Shown here: positions 16,758 through 26,010 of the stretch, piece by piece
How positions within the stretch are numbered: position 1 is the stretch's first letter
Layout: every line of letters begins with the position of its first letter
Source: Terriglobia bacterium
GTDB taxonomy: Bacteria; Acidobacteriota; Terriglobia; JAIQFV01
Reading direction: 5' to 3'
Length of the DNA stretch: 64,000 bases
Assembly: GCA_020073085.1 (NCBI GenBank)
Contig: JAIQFV010000001.1
Coordinates: 124,001-188,000 of the forward strand
Translations under genes and position numbers: made by a program
Notes under the pieces: model-generated
Told to the model about the DNA's origin: nothing
Seen by the model: only the letters and a program-made list of their open reading frames with translations
The model's database searches: none

Positions 16758-17801
16758 TCAATGTGAGAGCAGATCAGCCGCCACGCGGTAAACGTCTTCG
16801 ACCGAGACGCCGGTCATGCAGCGGTGGTCCAGCGGGCATTCTCGAAGCAAGCAGGGACTACATGATACGGGATGCTTGACCACGCGGGTATGCGGTCCCA
16901 CGGGCGCTGTCGCCTGCTCATCAGTCGGCCCGAAGATGGCCAAGGTCCGGGTGCCAACAGCGGCCGCCAAATGCATCGGCCCGGAATCATTCGTCACGAA
17001 GAGGGAACAACATTTCAACAGCGCGGCCAGGTCCCCCAAGGTGGTTTCCCCGCTGAATATCTTCGCAGGGTGTCGCATTTCACGCGCAATAGAATCGGCC
17101 ATGGCCCGCTCGCTGGCCGAGCCAAAGATTAGCACAATGGCTCCCAAGGCATCAACGAATCGATCCGCCAAGGCAGCATATCGCTCTGGAAGCCAGCGCT
17201 TCGCTGTTCCGTAAAACGCCCCTGGATTCAGTCCAACGAGCAGCTTTCCCTCCACGACTCCCTTCGCCGAGAGAAGTAGGCGCGCTCTTTGATGGTGTGC
17301 TTCGGAAATCTCAAGCGATACCCCTGGAACGGGGGGGAGCGCAGGAATGAAGCCGGACTGCCTCAGGATTTCGAGGTAGTATTGAGTCTGGTGCTGCAGC
17401 AGAATTTCCCCGGGAATACTGAGACGGCGTGTCAGAAGCAGGCTTCTTCCATCGGTGGCGTAGCCAATGCGTTCGGGAATGTCTGCCTTCCAGGCCAGGT
17501 AGGCACTTTCAAAGGAGTTCGGGAACATTATCGCCACATCGAAACGCCCCCGAGCCAACTCCGAGATGAACCTCGATCGGCCTCGCCACCCCCGGTGCTG
17601 GAGAGAACGATCGTAGATCTGAATATGATCCACGGCAGAAGTCCTCTCAAAAATTTCACTGACCCACGGGCGCACCGCCAGGGTGATCTCTGCCTCCGGC
17701 CGGGCCCGCCGAAGGGCCTCCAAAGCGGGGATCGTGAGAATGGAATCTCCCACCCAGTTCGTTCCACGAACCCAGATCCTTGTCCGGTAAGGTGTCGTCA
17801 T
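16758..17801 (-). CDS. waaF: LPS heptosyltransferase II (GT9)
   Basis: GT9 glycosyltransferase of 347 residues adding the second heptose. The N-terminus IWVRGTNWVGDSILTIPALE is characteristic of WaaF, with the NWVGD motif, and the nucleotide-sugar site is FVTNDSGPMHLAAAVG followed by ALFGPTDEQATAPVGP-like sequence. Near the end, SCSPCLLRECPLDHRCM is the typical Cys-rich WaaF motif. It is separated by 36 bp from lpxK and lies immediately before gmhB. Confidence 0.93.
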   Translation of the reverse strand: MTTPYRTRIWVRGTNWVGDSILTIPALEALRRARPEAEITLAVRPWVSEIFERTSAVDHIQIYDRSLQHRGWRGRSRFISELARGRFDVAIMFPNSFESAYLAWKADIPERIGYATDGRSLLLTRRLSIPGEILLQHQTQYYLEILRQSGFIPALPPVPGVSLEISEAHHQRARLLLSAKGVVEGKLLVGLNPGAFYGTAKRWLPERYAALADRFVDALGAIVLIFGSASERAMADSIAREMRHPAKIFSGETTLGDLAALLKCCSLFVTNDSGPMHLAAAVGTRTLAIFGPTDEQATAPVGPHTRVVKHPVSCSPCLLRECPLDHRCMTGVSVEDVYRVAADLLSH

Positions 17802-17837
17802 GCGAGAAAACCCGGAAACAGAGAAATCCTTCTTCGA

Positions 17838-18881
17838 TCAAGTCAACAGAGAGTGGAGAAATCGAGCTTCGTCGTCCAATTTCATCTCAATTTCGAAGAT
17901 ATAGCACGGCCAATTTCCAAACGCTCGGGGCGGGAGGTTCATCGCGTCCTTGGCAGTGGTGATGAGAGCCTCTGCCCCGCACTCCATGGCATGCAGAATA
18001 ATGTTGCGTGTATCAGAGGGGCTGTAGCGATGGTGGTCCGGATAAACCAGGGATTCTGTCACGGTGAGTCCATGCCCCCGCAAATCGCGAAAGAATTGGG
18101 TCGGTTGTGCAATCCCACAGAAGGCGACCAGCTTCCTTCCTTGGATCTCTTCGACCGGCCCGAGACTCCTACTTTCAGTCATCGACACTCCAGTGCAGTG
18201 CCGATGAGCGCTAAACAGTTCGGCCGAAGGGCAGAGGGCCTTCCACCGTTCCGGGGTGAACTGTTCGGGGGGGGAGTCCCCGCCCTTCACCAGAACCACG
18301 ATGTCAGCCCGCTGGATCGCCTGGGGAGACTCGCGAAGCCGGCCCAGGGGGATGACTTCGCCATTATCAAAGGGTCGATCTGCATCAAGGAGCAGAATAT
18401 TCCGGTCGCGTGCCAGTTTCAGATGCTGGAAGCCGTCATCCAGCACAATCCAATCCACTCCAAGATGTGACTCGATCCATTGTGCGGCCCGCCACTTGGG
18501 AGAGCCCACCACGACTGAAACATCGCGCAGTCGTTGGGCCATCAGTTGGGCTTCGTCTCCAGCTTGTAACGCCTCTGTGAACATGGTCTTCCCATCTGAG
18601 ACCAGGCAGATCGCCCCCCCATGCCCCGATCTCCTTTTGTATCCTCTGCAAAGGATGGCCACCGATAGTTTCTGAGCCCGGAGCAGTTCTGTTACCTGCA
18701 TCGTGAAAGGAGTCTTCCCTGACCCGCCAAGCGTCAGATTCCCAATGCTGATCACCCGCGGGGCCACCTTGACGGTTTTCAAAAGTCCCTTCTCATAAAG
18801 ATGGGCGCGCAGATTCACTACTGCGGAATAGAGGGCAGCTCCCGGCCGAAGGCAGATTCTCAGTAGCGGGCTTTGGATCAT
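17838..18881 (-). CDS. lpxK: Tetraacyldisaccharide 4'-kinase
   Basis: Inner-membrane lipid A kinase of 347 residues which adds the 4'-phosphate to the disaccharide precursor. The P-loop is ISIGNLTLGGSGKTPF (about residues 45-60), followed by LCRGYKRR and the LDDGFQHLKLARD motif with the catalytic Asp region. The N-terminal hydrophobic segment is short. Its ATG overlaps the waaA stop by four bases (ATGA), consistent with one transcript carrying lipid A and core genes. Confidence 0.94.
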   Translation of the reverse strand: MIQSPLLRICLRPGAALYSAVVNLRAHLYEKGLLKTVKVAPRVISIGNLTLGGSGKTPFTMQVTELLRAQKLSVAILCRGYKRRSGHGGAICLVSDGKTMFTEALQAGDEAQLMAQRLRDVSVVVGSPKWRAAQWIESHLGVDWIVLDDGFQHLKLARDRNILLLDADRPFDNGEVIPLGRLRESPQAIQRADIVVLVKGGDSPPEQFTPERWKALCPSAELFSAHRHCTGVSMTESRSLGPVEEIQGRKLVAFCGIAQPTQFFRDLRGHGLTVTESLVYPDHHRYSPSDTRNIILHAMECGAEALITTAKDAMNLPPRAFGNWPCYIFEIEMKLDDEARFLHSLLT

Positions 18882-20155
18882 AGGAGTTTCATGATCATTT
18901 CGACTGTACGTGCCGTTGCCCCGGAGCTCTTGGCAACCAGCGCTCGCCCCCGTTCGCCGATGACTCGTCCCTGGGCCGCATCTTCAAGCAATGTGATGGT
19001 GGCTGAAGCCAGTTCGTCGGCATTTTCAACCTGCAGGGCTGCTTTGTGGCTGAGAAAATCCTCGGCCATCTTCTGAAAGTTGGACATGTACGGGCCAAAC
19101 AGGACGGCGACCCCGGCTGCGGCGGGTTCAAGAATGTTGTGCCCGCCTTTCTTCACCAGGCTGCCCCCGACAAAGGCGACTTTCGCCAGCGAGTAAAGGG
19201 CCGCTAGCTCGCCGACCGAGTCCAGCAGGAGAATGTCGCGATGGCGTCCTTCACCCCCCTCGAGCTGGGAGCGACGGACCACGCTGAAACTGAATTTGCC
19301 CACCAGATTGGCAACCGTGTCAAATCGCTCGGGCCGGCGGGGCGCAAGAATCAGCCGCGCAGCCGGGATTCGCGCCTTGACTTCTGCGAAAGCCCTCAAT
19401 ACAAGTTCTTCCTCACCCTCCGCCGTACTTCCGGCTATCCACAAGGACGAGCCGTCCTGACCTAAAAACCTCTCGCGGACCAGATTCTGCCCCTCCTCGG
19501 ACTTCCCGCTCAGCTGAATATCGTACTTCAGATTCCCGCACACCCCGACCTTTTCAGGCGGCGCTCCCAGCGTCCGGATGCGCTCCGCATCTTCTTCTGT
19601 TTGCATGAGGAAGAGATCGATCTCGGGCAGGAATCGACGCAGGAATCCCTTGATCTGCCCATACCAATGGAAAGACTTTTCCGAAATGCGTCCATTTACA
19701 ACCACCAGCTTGATACCCTGCCCATGGGCCTCGTGAATGAAGTTTGGCCACAGTTCGGTCTCCGCCAGGCAGACCAGCGCGGGTTGGATGTACCCGAGGC
19801 TTCGCCGGACATTCCGACGCCAATCGAACGGGTAATAGAAAAACCCGCTCGCCCCCGAGATTCGCTCGCGCGCATTCTGCTGCCCGGTGAGCGTGGTTGT
19901 GGAGATGAAGATCTTCCGGGTAACTGCACGGGCTCTGAGCTGCGACACCAAGGGTGCGATCGCGTTGCTCTCCCCCACAGAAACGGCATGGATCCAGATC
20001 GCCCCCTTCGAGCCCTGGTGCAGTTCCCGGGGAAGTCTTCCCGTCCGCTCGATCAGGCTGACAACGTATTTTCCGTGTCTCATGGCCTGCACAAGGAAGT
20101 AAGGCAGGAGGAGCACAAATCCAAGGCACAGAAGAATACTGTAAAGGGTGAACAC
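18878..20155 (-). CDS. waaA: 3-deoxy-D-manno-octulosonic acid (Kdo) transferase
   Basis: GT30 enzyme which transfers Kdo from CMP-Kdo to lipid IVA at the inner membrane. An N-terminal membrane anchor (YSILLCLGFVLLLPYFLVQA) is followed by the family motifs GAIWIHAVSVGESNA with the catalytic Glu, LAETELWPNF, and the C-terminal FVGGSLVKKGGHNILEPAA. The open frame begins with a TTG 24 codons earlier and no ribosome site; the GTG used here gives 425 residues, the length of E. coli WaaA, and has a modest AGGT 7 bases upstream. It is the first gene of the LPS operon; no strong promoter was found in the 250 bp upstream. Confidence 0.92.
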   Translation of the reverse strand: MFTLYSILLCLGFVLLLPYFLVQAMRHGKYVVSLIERTGRLPRELHQGSKGAIWIHAVSVGESNAIAPLVSQLRARAVTRKIFISTTTLTGQQNARERISGASGFFYYPFDWRRNVRRSLGYIQPALVCLAETELWPNFIHEAHGQGIKLVVVNGRISEKSFHWYGQIKGFLRRFLPEIDLFLMQTEEDAERIRTLGAPPEKVGVCGNLKYDIQLSGKSEEGQNLVRERFLGQDGSSLWIAGSTAEGEEELVLRAFAEVKARIPAARLILAPRRPERFDTVANLVGKFSFSVVRRSQLEGGEGRHRDILLLDSVGELAALYSLAKVAFVGGSLVKKGGHNILEPAAAGVAVLFGPYMSNFQKMAEDFLSHKAALQVENADELASATITLLEDAAQGRVIGERGRALVAKSSGATARTVEMIMKLL

Positions 20156-20475
20156 TGGTTGACCTGTAATGAGGCGACGCGAAAATACGGACAAGAAAAT
20201 ATAACGGATGGGCGGTTCATGCGCCAAGCGATTTTGTGCGCGGGGGTGATTCCTCTGTCCGATAGACCCTGGGCGGGGTCCTTTTCAGGCTCTCGAAAGG
20301 AGAAGAAGGGCTCGAGACGGGACCAACTTCCTTTGGGTCCCTGAAGAGTCTATCCGTATTGGTTCGTTTCCTGGAGTTTCACCGGAGGAGAGCAACATTT
20401 GACAGTTTCGTGGGGCTCCTATAAATTTAATGCCGCTGATTGCTGACCCGGGTTGATCTCGGGAGGAGTTCGTCA

Positions 20476-21114
20476 ATGCAATGTCCCTTGTGCGGCAGTC
20501 GCAAGGCCAGGCGGTCCTGCCCTGCCAAATCCGCTCGGATTTGCGGCGTGTGCTGCGCCACGAAACGGGAAATTGAAATCGATTGTCCGCCGTCCTGCAG
20601 CTATCTTCGAGAGGGGTACCAGTACGCCATGGAAAAGAATCCCCTCGAACAAAGGGCGCGCTCGATGACCCTCGGTCGGACCTTCGACCGCGGATTTCTC
20701 CTGGAAAATGAGAGATTCTTGATGGAGGTCTCGAGCGTGATCAGGGAAGGCTATAAGTCGGTCCCGCAATTACATGACTCGGACATCGTGGGCGCGTTCG
20801 CCGCCCTCGAAAAGACCTATCGAACTCTCGACAAGGGGCTTTATTACGACACCACCCCAGAAGGGGGATTGGGGCAATTCCTGTATTCAAAACTCAAAGA
20901 AAGCATCGATCTCAAAATGCAGAATCCCGATGCCCACGGTCGCCGCCTGAAGGTCTCGACGGTGATCGACTGCCTGGTCTTTTTGCAGCAATTTGTTCAA
21001 TTGAAGGGCTCGGGCCGCCCTCTGAGCCGAGGATACCTTTCCCACCTCGAGGAAGTTTTCGAGCACGCTCCCAAGGATGCTCCGTCGGAGGAGCCGCGCA
21101 TATTGCTCGCGTGA
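20476..21114 (+). CDS. Cys-rich N-terminal zinc-binding protein of unknown function
   Basis: A 212-residue protein not assigned to a named family. The first 42 residues hold eight Cys (C3, C6, C15, C23, C26, C27, C37, C41) arranged CPLCG...CPA...CGVCC...CPPSCSYL, which looks like a compact zinc-ribbon-like fold binding one or two metals. The rest is helical and soluble, with no membrane segment. An excellent ribosome site, GGGAGGAG seven bases before the ATG, fixes the start and excludes twelve upstream codons of the frame. It stands alone between the divergent LPS operon and a minus-strand secreted protein gene. A regulatory or nucleic-acid-binding role is possible but not shown. Confidence 0.75.
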   Translation: MQCPLCGSRKARRSCPAKSARICGVCCATKREIEIDCPPSCSYLREGYQYAMEKNPLEQRARSMTLGRTFDRGFLLENERFLMEVSSVIREGYKSVPQLHDSDIVGAFAALEKTYRTLDKGLYYDTTPEGGLGQFLYSKLKESIDLKMQNPDAHGRRLKVSTVIDCLVFLQQFVQLKGSGRPLSRGYLSHLEEVFEHAPKDAPSEEPRILLA

Positions 21115-21134
21115 CCTCCCTCCCTGGACTCAGT

Positions 21135-21968
21135 TCAACGCAACTCCACCCGATCCCCGAGGGTAATCTCCTCATCGCTCTTTGTAACGATCGCCGTCGA
21201 ACTATTTTCTTCGGTCTGCAAGATCACGCATTCTCCCAGAATCTGCCGTGGAAAATGCCCCGTCTTTCCCACCTTTGAATAAAAGACTTGATTATACACG
21301 TTGACCGCGCCTTCACTTGCGGACCGGGAGATTCGCAGGGTTGACCCGACCTGGACGCCCTGGTTGGTCCCCACATTAAGATACACGATGGACCCTTGAC
21401 CCAACTGTACCTCTCTCCACTTTGAGTCGATGATCTGTCCTTCGGCCTTCCCTGATGAAGGAGCAAAGTGGTCCATGACTCCGCCTGCTCCCGCCGGCGG
21501 CAAAAGCCTGGATTGGGGCGCAACCACCCAGTCTCCCACGAGCAGGGATTGACAGGAAAAAACGATCTCCGCGACCACGATGTTGTCCCGAATATCCACA
21601 ATCTTGACATGGGCGATATCGCTGTAAAGGGTCCCCAGATTTTTGAATTTCTGGACGGTGCGGATGATGAATAATTCCTGGCCCTTTTGAAAATTCGACA
21701 ATGTCCCGTTTCCCAGGTAAACCAGGTCTCCGGTGACTAGTTCGTTCTTCAGCCGTCCCTCTTCAGCACCCAGTACTTCTCCAATGCGGGAGATTTCTCC
21801 CTCCGCAATGAAGCCGCTGCAATAGGTATCACTGTAGGATGCAGCGGTAGGCGCTGATTTAGGGGGCAGAGCCATTGCGAGCGGCGCCATGGCCGTCCCC
21901 AGCAAGAGCCCGACTATCAAGAGCTGCCAGATGCCGAACTTCACTTGATCTTTTCTTCTGGACTCCAT
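21135..21968 (-). CDS. Secreted protein of unknown function with FlgT-like C-terminal domain
   Basis: A 277-residue protein with an N-terminal signal peptide: positive residues, a hydrophobic core WQLLIVGLLLGTAMAPLAMA and an Ala-rich cleavage region. The mature part has two similar beta-rich modules. The first contains GDLVYLGNG and KGQELFIIR, the second GSIVYLNVGTNQGVQVGSTL and ITLGDRVEL. The second module resembles the C-terminal domain of FlgT-like envelope proteins (D/NxGxxxGVxxGxxxxV). Acidobacterial genomes carry such proteins with a LysM-like first part, so envelope attachment is possible. It has a single-gene context and convergent orientation with the Cys-rich gene. Confidence 0.65.
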   Translation of the reverse strand: MESRRKDQVKFGIWQLLIVGLLLGTAMAPLAMALPPKSAPTAASYSDTYCSGFIAEGEISRIGEVLGAEEGRLKNELVTGDLVYLGNGTLSNFQKGQELFIIRTVQKFKNLGTLYSDIAHVKIVDIRDNIVVAEIVFSCQSLLVGDWVVAPQSRLLPPAGAGGVMDHFAPSSGKAEGQIIDSKWREVQLGQGSIVYLNVGTNQGVQVGSTLRISRSASEGAVNVYNQVFYSKVGKTGHFPRQILGECVILQTEENSSTAIVTKSDEEITLGDRVELR

Positions 21969-22097
21969 AGAACCTCCGACATGCCTGTGGATCGAGGCGT
22001 TGGATATTTAGCGCAGAGCTTAACGGGCCATGGCTCGGTTGTCAAATGTCCTGACGGAAACCGGGCACAAAATCAACGCGCGCCTGCTTATGGGAAT

Positions 22098-22106
22098 TGA
22101 TACAAT
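22098..22106 (+). promoter_or_regulatory. Possible extended -10 promoter before aroDE
   Basis: TGATACAAT provides an extended -10 element (TGN plus TACAAT) with no clear -35. Transcription would begin near 22113, leaving a leader of only about a dozen bases if the GTG start of aroDE is right. Confidence 0.45.
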
Positions 22107-22124
22107 AGGCTGTCATTCATAGGT

Positions 22125-23696
22125 GTGTCGGCCGTCACACAATGCACGAAATCCCTTGCGTCCAAACCACTCAAGGCCAGGTCACCTTTGCCCCGATCCG
22201 TTTATGAGTCTCTGTGCGTACCCGTCGCGGAACCCACTGCACGACGTGCTTTAGCTGCGATGGAACAGGCGAAAAAGCATGCCCGATGGATTGAATTGCG
22301 GCTGGATTACCTCGATTCAACCCGCCAGATCGACGAACTACTCTCCCGGTTGAAGGGCATCTCTCATCTCCGGCATACCCTCATTTTTACACTCCGCAGG
22401 AGGAATGCGGGAGGAAGGTTTGGAGGGAGCATCGCCTCGCAGCTTCTCTGGTTGGGCCGGGCCGCCACCCTCGGACAGTGGCTGGATCTTGAGATTGAGA
22501 CGATTCGGACACAGGGAACGCAAATCGTTTCGCAGTTGCAGCGAATCGGGGCCAAGCTGATCGTTTCCTCCCATGATTTCAAAGAGACTCCGACCCATTT
22601 GGAGCATCTTGCGAAACAGCTTCTGGAAACCGGCGGCGATTTGATTAAGATTGCAGTTCAGGCGAATTCACTCTCGGACGCAGCCCGCCTTTTGAGTATG
22701 CAGTGTAAGCTGGCTCGCCGGGGGCACCGCAGCGTCGTGCTCGGGATGGGTGCCTGTGGGGCGGTAACGCGGGTCCTCGGTCCCTCGCAGGGAGCGGAGT
22801 TCACCTACGCGGCCCTCACCCGGGGAAAGGAATCAGCGTCCGGGCAGTTGACCGTCTCGGCGTTGGAGAAAATCTTTCGAATTGACCGGATCAACTCGAG
22901 GACTCGGATCTATGGCCTTCTCGGCTGCCCCCTTTCCCACTCATTATCCCCTGCTCTCTACAATGCCGCATTTGCGCAACTGGGCATAAACGCAATTTAT
23001 CTTCCGTTTGAAACTGGCGTGCTGGACGATTTTCCCTTCTGGACAAAACGGCTCAAGGTTAAAGGGCTCAGTGTCACCCTCCCCCACAAAGCAGGGGTCG
23101 TGAAGTTTGTGTCGAAGCAGGATCCTGCGGCGAGGCACGTCGGCGTTGTGAACACTCTGCGTCGAAGGCAAGGGCGGTGGTTCGGATATAACACGGATGC
23201 CCGGGGAATCGAGAAGCCTTTGGAGGAACTTGGACTCCACTTGAAGGAATCGGAGGTCCTGCTTCTGGGAGCGGGAGGCGCCGCCCAGGGGGTGGCGGCT
23301 GTTCTTCGCGAGAAGGGGGCGAAGGTCTTGATTTTGAACCGGACCCTCGCGACGGCTCAAAAACTGGCCAGGAAATTCGACCATCGAGTGGTTCGGCAGG
23401 AGAACCTGCGGAATCATCACTTTGCCCTCATCGTGAATGCCACCTCCGTCGGCATGTGGCCCGAGGTCAACAAGGTTCCCATTGACCTGACTGAGGTAAG
23501 TGCGGACGTTGTCTTTGAATTGATTTACAACCCGCCCGAAACGCGGTTGTTGCGGGAGGCACGGCGTCGAAAGATGCAAACCATTTCAGGAATGAAGATG
23601 TTCATTTCCCAAGCTGAAGCTCAATTTAAGATCCTGACCGGGAAGAAACTGCCCACCGCGATCTGGCAGGAGATCGCACGAAGGGGTTTTTCATGA
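22125..23696 (+). CDS. aroDE: Bifunctional 3-dehydroquinate dehydratase / shikimate dehydrogenase
   Basis: A fusion of two consecutive shikimate-pathway enzymes, 523 residues. The N-terminal half (about 30-245) is a type I dehydroquinase: IELRLDYLD, catalytic His in LIVSSHDFKETPTH and Schiff-base Lys in GDLIKIAVQA. The C-terminal half (about 255-520) is AroE: YGLLGCPLSHSLSPALYNAA, SVTLPHKAG with the catalytic Lys, the NADP loop GAGGAAQGVA and NRTLATAQKLA. The fusion is known in plants, chlamydiae and several environmental phyla. The GTG start is weakly supported; the conserved part begins at about residue 25. It heads the aro-thr-his superoperon and overlaps thrB by four bases. Confidence 0.93.
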   Translation: MSAVTQCTKSLASKPLKARSPLPRSVYESLCVPVAEPTARRALAAMEQAKKHARWIELRLDYLDSTRQIDELLSRLKGISHLRHTLIFTLRRRNAGGRFGGSIASQLLWLGRAATLGQWLDLEIETIRTQGTQIVSQLQRIGAKLIVSSHDFKETPTHLEHLAKQLLETGGDLIKIAVQANSLSDAARLLSMQCKLARRGHRSVVLGMGACGAVTRVLGPSQGAEFTYAALTRGKESASGQLTVSALEKIFRIDRINSRTRIYGLLGCPLSHSLSPALYNAAFAQLGINAIYLPFETGVLDDFPFWTKRLKVKGLSVTLPHKAGVVKFVSKQDPAARHVGVVNTLRRRQGRWFGYNTDARGIEKPLEELGLHLKESEVLLLGAGGAAQGVAAVLREKGAKVLILNRTLATAQKLARKFDHRVVRQENLRNHHFALIVNATSVGMWPEVNKVPIDLTEVSADVVFELIYNPPETRLLREARRRKMQTISGMKMFISQAEAQFKILTGKKLPTAIWQEIARRGFS

Positions 23697-24625
23697 AGGC
23701 ATCCAAAGCGAACTTTCAATTTCTGATCCGAGTCCCTGCCTCGACCTCCAACCTGGGACCGGGATTTGACGTCCTGGGGTTGGCCGTCAACCTCCACTTG
23801 GGGGTCGGTGTGGAGCCCTCTGCCAAAGGGTCGAATGTTCTCCTCTTCAAGGGGGTGGGCAGCGACGTGCTTTCGCAGGAAGGCTCCAACCTGATTCTCC
23901 GGGTCGCCCAGCAAGTGGCGCGCGCCGAAAGGGTCTTACTCCCTCCCCTGCGATTGACGATACACAATGAAATCCCCCTGGCTCGCGGGTTGGGAAGCAG
24001 CGCCGCCGCCATCGTGGCTGGAGTCTCCCTGGCAGAGCTATTCTCCCGGCGCCCGTTCCCTCCTTCCCGGATTCTGGAATATGCCCTGGAGTTTGAATCC
24101 CATCCCGACAACCTCGCCGCTTGCCTCATGGGCGGCCTAACGGCAGCGCGTCTCGATCCCCCGCGTTCCGCTTATTTCTTGCCGCTGTCCATCGATCGCC
24201 GTCTGAAAGTTGTTTTTGTCGTTCCTGAGTTTACTGTATCGACCGTCAAGGCTCGCCGGGTGCTACCGCGACGGTATGCAAGGGAGGATGTGGTAACCAA
24301 CCTTCAAAACGCCGTTTTGCTTTCTCAGGTCCTGAGTAAGATCCCAGGCCACCCTTTACGACGCCTTTTCGTCGATCGGATGCATCAACCCTTCCGCGCT
24401 TCCCTGGTCCCGGGACTTCAGGAGGCGCTCGCCCTGCCCCAGCTCCGCGGTCTGGTCGGGGTCTTCCTGAGCGGGTCAGGACCAACACTGGCCGCTTTGG
24501 CTACTGAGAACTACCGAACCATCGGCCGCGCGCTCCAGAACTGCTTTTCAAAACATGGATTGTCATCTACAATTGCCGTTCTGAATGTCGATCGAAAAGG
24601 AAGAAGCATCAAGCGTCTCGCCTAA
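23693..24625 (+). CDS. thrB: Homoserine kinase
   Basis: GHMP-family kinase of 310 residues which phosphorylates homoserine for threonine synthesis. N-terminal VPASTSNLGPGFDVLGLAV, the ATP loop PLARGLGSSAAAIVAG (about 90-105) and the C-terminal GVFLSGSGPTLAALA are all intact. Its ATG overlaps the aroDE stop as ATGA. Threonine synthase and homoserine dehydrogenase are not in the window, so its presence here links aromatic, threonine and histidine synthesis in one transcription unit. Confidence 0.94.
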   Translation: MKASKANFQFLIRVPASTSNLGPGFDVLGLAVNLHLGVGVEPSAKGSNVLLFKGVGSDVLSQEGSNLILRVAQQVARAERVLLPPLRLTIHNEIPLARGLGSSAAAIVAGVSLAELFSRRPFPPSRILEYALEFESHPDNLAACLMGGLTAARLDPPRSAYFLPLSIDRRLKVVFVVPEFTVSTVKARRVLPRRYAREDVVTNLQNAVLLSQVLSKIPGHPLRRLFVDRMHQPFRASLVPGLQEALALPQLRGLVGVFLSGSGPTLAALATENYRTIGRALQNCFSKHGLSSTIAVLNVDRKGRSIKRLA

Positions 24626-24658
24626 GAATTCCATCCCGGCTGCCAACCTCGCGGACAC

Positions 24659-25750
24659 ATGGATGCATTGACACAGATCCCTTTGGGCACACAGGTCCTC
24701 CTGGGTGAAAAGGCGCGCGCCAGGCGGCGCGTCGAGACGATGGTCACGAGCGTCTTTGAGGGGTGGTCTTACGACGAGATCATTCCCCCACTCTTCGATT
24801 ACATGGATGTTTTCGAGCGAGGGGTGGGCGCCGAGCTCGGGAAAAAGGTGTACCGTTTTCTCGATCGGGAGGGAAACATCCTGGCGCTTCGGCCCGAATT
24901 CACCTCGCTGGTCGCCAAAACCGTCGCCTGCCGGATGAGCGAGTCGCCGAAACCGATTCGCTTGTATTACTCAGGCGAGGTCCTGCGCTATGAGCCTCCG
25001 CGAGGGGGTCAACAGCGGGAATTCTCTCAGATCGGCCTGGAACATATCGGGGGACCCCGACTCGAGGCGGATGTCGAGGTCCTGGCAATTGCAATCGAGG
25101 TACTCACGCGGCTCGGCCTGAAGGATTTTCAAATCAATCTGGGTCACATGGAGTACTTTGCCGGCATCGTTGAGCGAATGGGTTTTGAACCCGCCGTTTT
25201 GCAGAGGCTTCGCGAACTGATCGACATCAAGGATAAGACCTCGCTCCGGGCAGAACTCGGCAGCCTGAATCTTAAGGACCGCCGTCAGGCCACCATGCTG
25301 GCCATCCCGGATCTGACCGGGGGACGCGCGGTCCTTCGCAGGGCGCGTGAACTGGTCAGCAATGAGCGTTCGGTCGCGGCATTGGACCATTTGGAAAGGA
25401 TTACTCGAACCCTCTCCGCCCTGGGATTCGCCCGGCACTTGACCCTTGACCTCAGCGAAGTGCGCGGGCTGGAGTATTACACGGGAACGGTATTTCGCAT
25501 CTTCGTTCCGGGACTCGGGTTTGAGGTTGGGGGCGGGGGACGCTATGACAAATTGTTCTCCAATTTCGGCGCGGCGTGGCACGCCGTGGGGTTCTCATTC
25601 AGCCTGGAGCGGTTGATGCAGAGCGCCCGCCTCAGATCTATCCCCCGTCATCCTTTGCGACGATTCAAGCTGAAGCCAGATCACCTGAGGCGACAATTCG
25701 CCGACATTCTCAGGGAACGACGGTCTGGCCGTCGGATCAAGCTGGAGTAG
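24659..25750 (+). CDS. hisZ: ATP phosphoribosyltransferase regulatory subunit
   Basis: A HisRS-like protein of 363 residues that lacks tRNA synthesis activity and instead activates short-form HisG and confers histidine feedback. It shows class II synthetase motifs in degraded form: LFDYMDVFERG (motif 1 region), LALRPEFTSLVAKTVA (motif 2 region) and FEVGGGGRYDKL (motif 3 region). The anticodon-binding domain of true HisRS is absent. The downstream hisG encodes the short form that needs HisZ, which confirms the assignment. It ends in the repeat-rich gap before hisG. Confidence 0.92.
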   Translation: MDALTQIPLGTQVLLGEKARARRRVETMVTSVFEGWSYDEIIPPLFDYMDVFERGVGAELGKKVYRFLDREGNILALRPEFTSLVAKTVACRMSESPKPIRLYYSGEVLRYEPPRGGQQREFSQIGLEHIGGPRLEADVEVLAIAIEVLTRLGLKDFQINLGHMEYFAGIVERMGFEPAVLQRLRELIDIKDKTSLRAELGSLNLKDRRQATMLAIPDLTGGRAVLRRARELVSNERSVAALDHLERITRTLSALGFARHLTLDLSEVRGLEYYTGTVFRIFVPGLGFEVGGGGRYDKLFSNFGAAWHAVGFSFSLERLMQSARLRSIPRHPLRRFKLKPDHLRRQFADILRERRSGRRIKLE

Positions 25751-25780
25751 GGCGGGGGTTAGGGAAGAGGTAATAGGGAA

Positions 25781-25821
25781 TAGGTGGTAGGTGGTAGGTG
25801 GTAGGTGGTAGGTGGTAGGTG
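25781..25821 (+). repeat. Tandem heptanucleotide array TAGGTGG
   Basis: Five perfect consecutive copies of TAGGTGG and a sixth imperfect one, just after the hisZ stop. It is the most regular of several seven-base-period arrays in the window. Confidence 0.95.
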
Positions 25822-25867
25822 CCGGGTGTCAGTGAAACCGTTGCCAGTTCTCGGTGGCCGGGTGATA

Positions 25868-26010
25868 AAGCCGGAGGCCAGAGGCGAGAAGTCAGAGGTA
25901 GGAAATTGGAGGTCGGAAGCCAGAAGAAGCATTCGGGCGTTAACTTTGAACTTGGAACTTTGAACTGGGTTTTTGGACTTTGGACCTTGGACTTGGAACT
26001 TTGAACTCCT
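25868..26010 (+). repeat. Composite degenerate heptamer array before hisG
   Basis: A purine-rich block with period 7 (variants of CGGAGGC, CAGAGGT, CGGAAGC) is joined by AGAAGCATT and GGGCG to a second block of TTTGAAC/TTGGAAC/TTGGACT variants that runs to 4 bases before the hisG ATG. The same two-block order and the same junction recur before hisH. The last units provide the only purine-rich ribosome-site candidates (GGAAC) for hisG. Confidence 0.9.

Noticed and set aside
17289-18470. A 393-codon plus-strand frame across waaF and lpxK
   Set aside because: It is antisense to two clear enzymes and crosses their gene boundary; its translation shows no family features.
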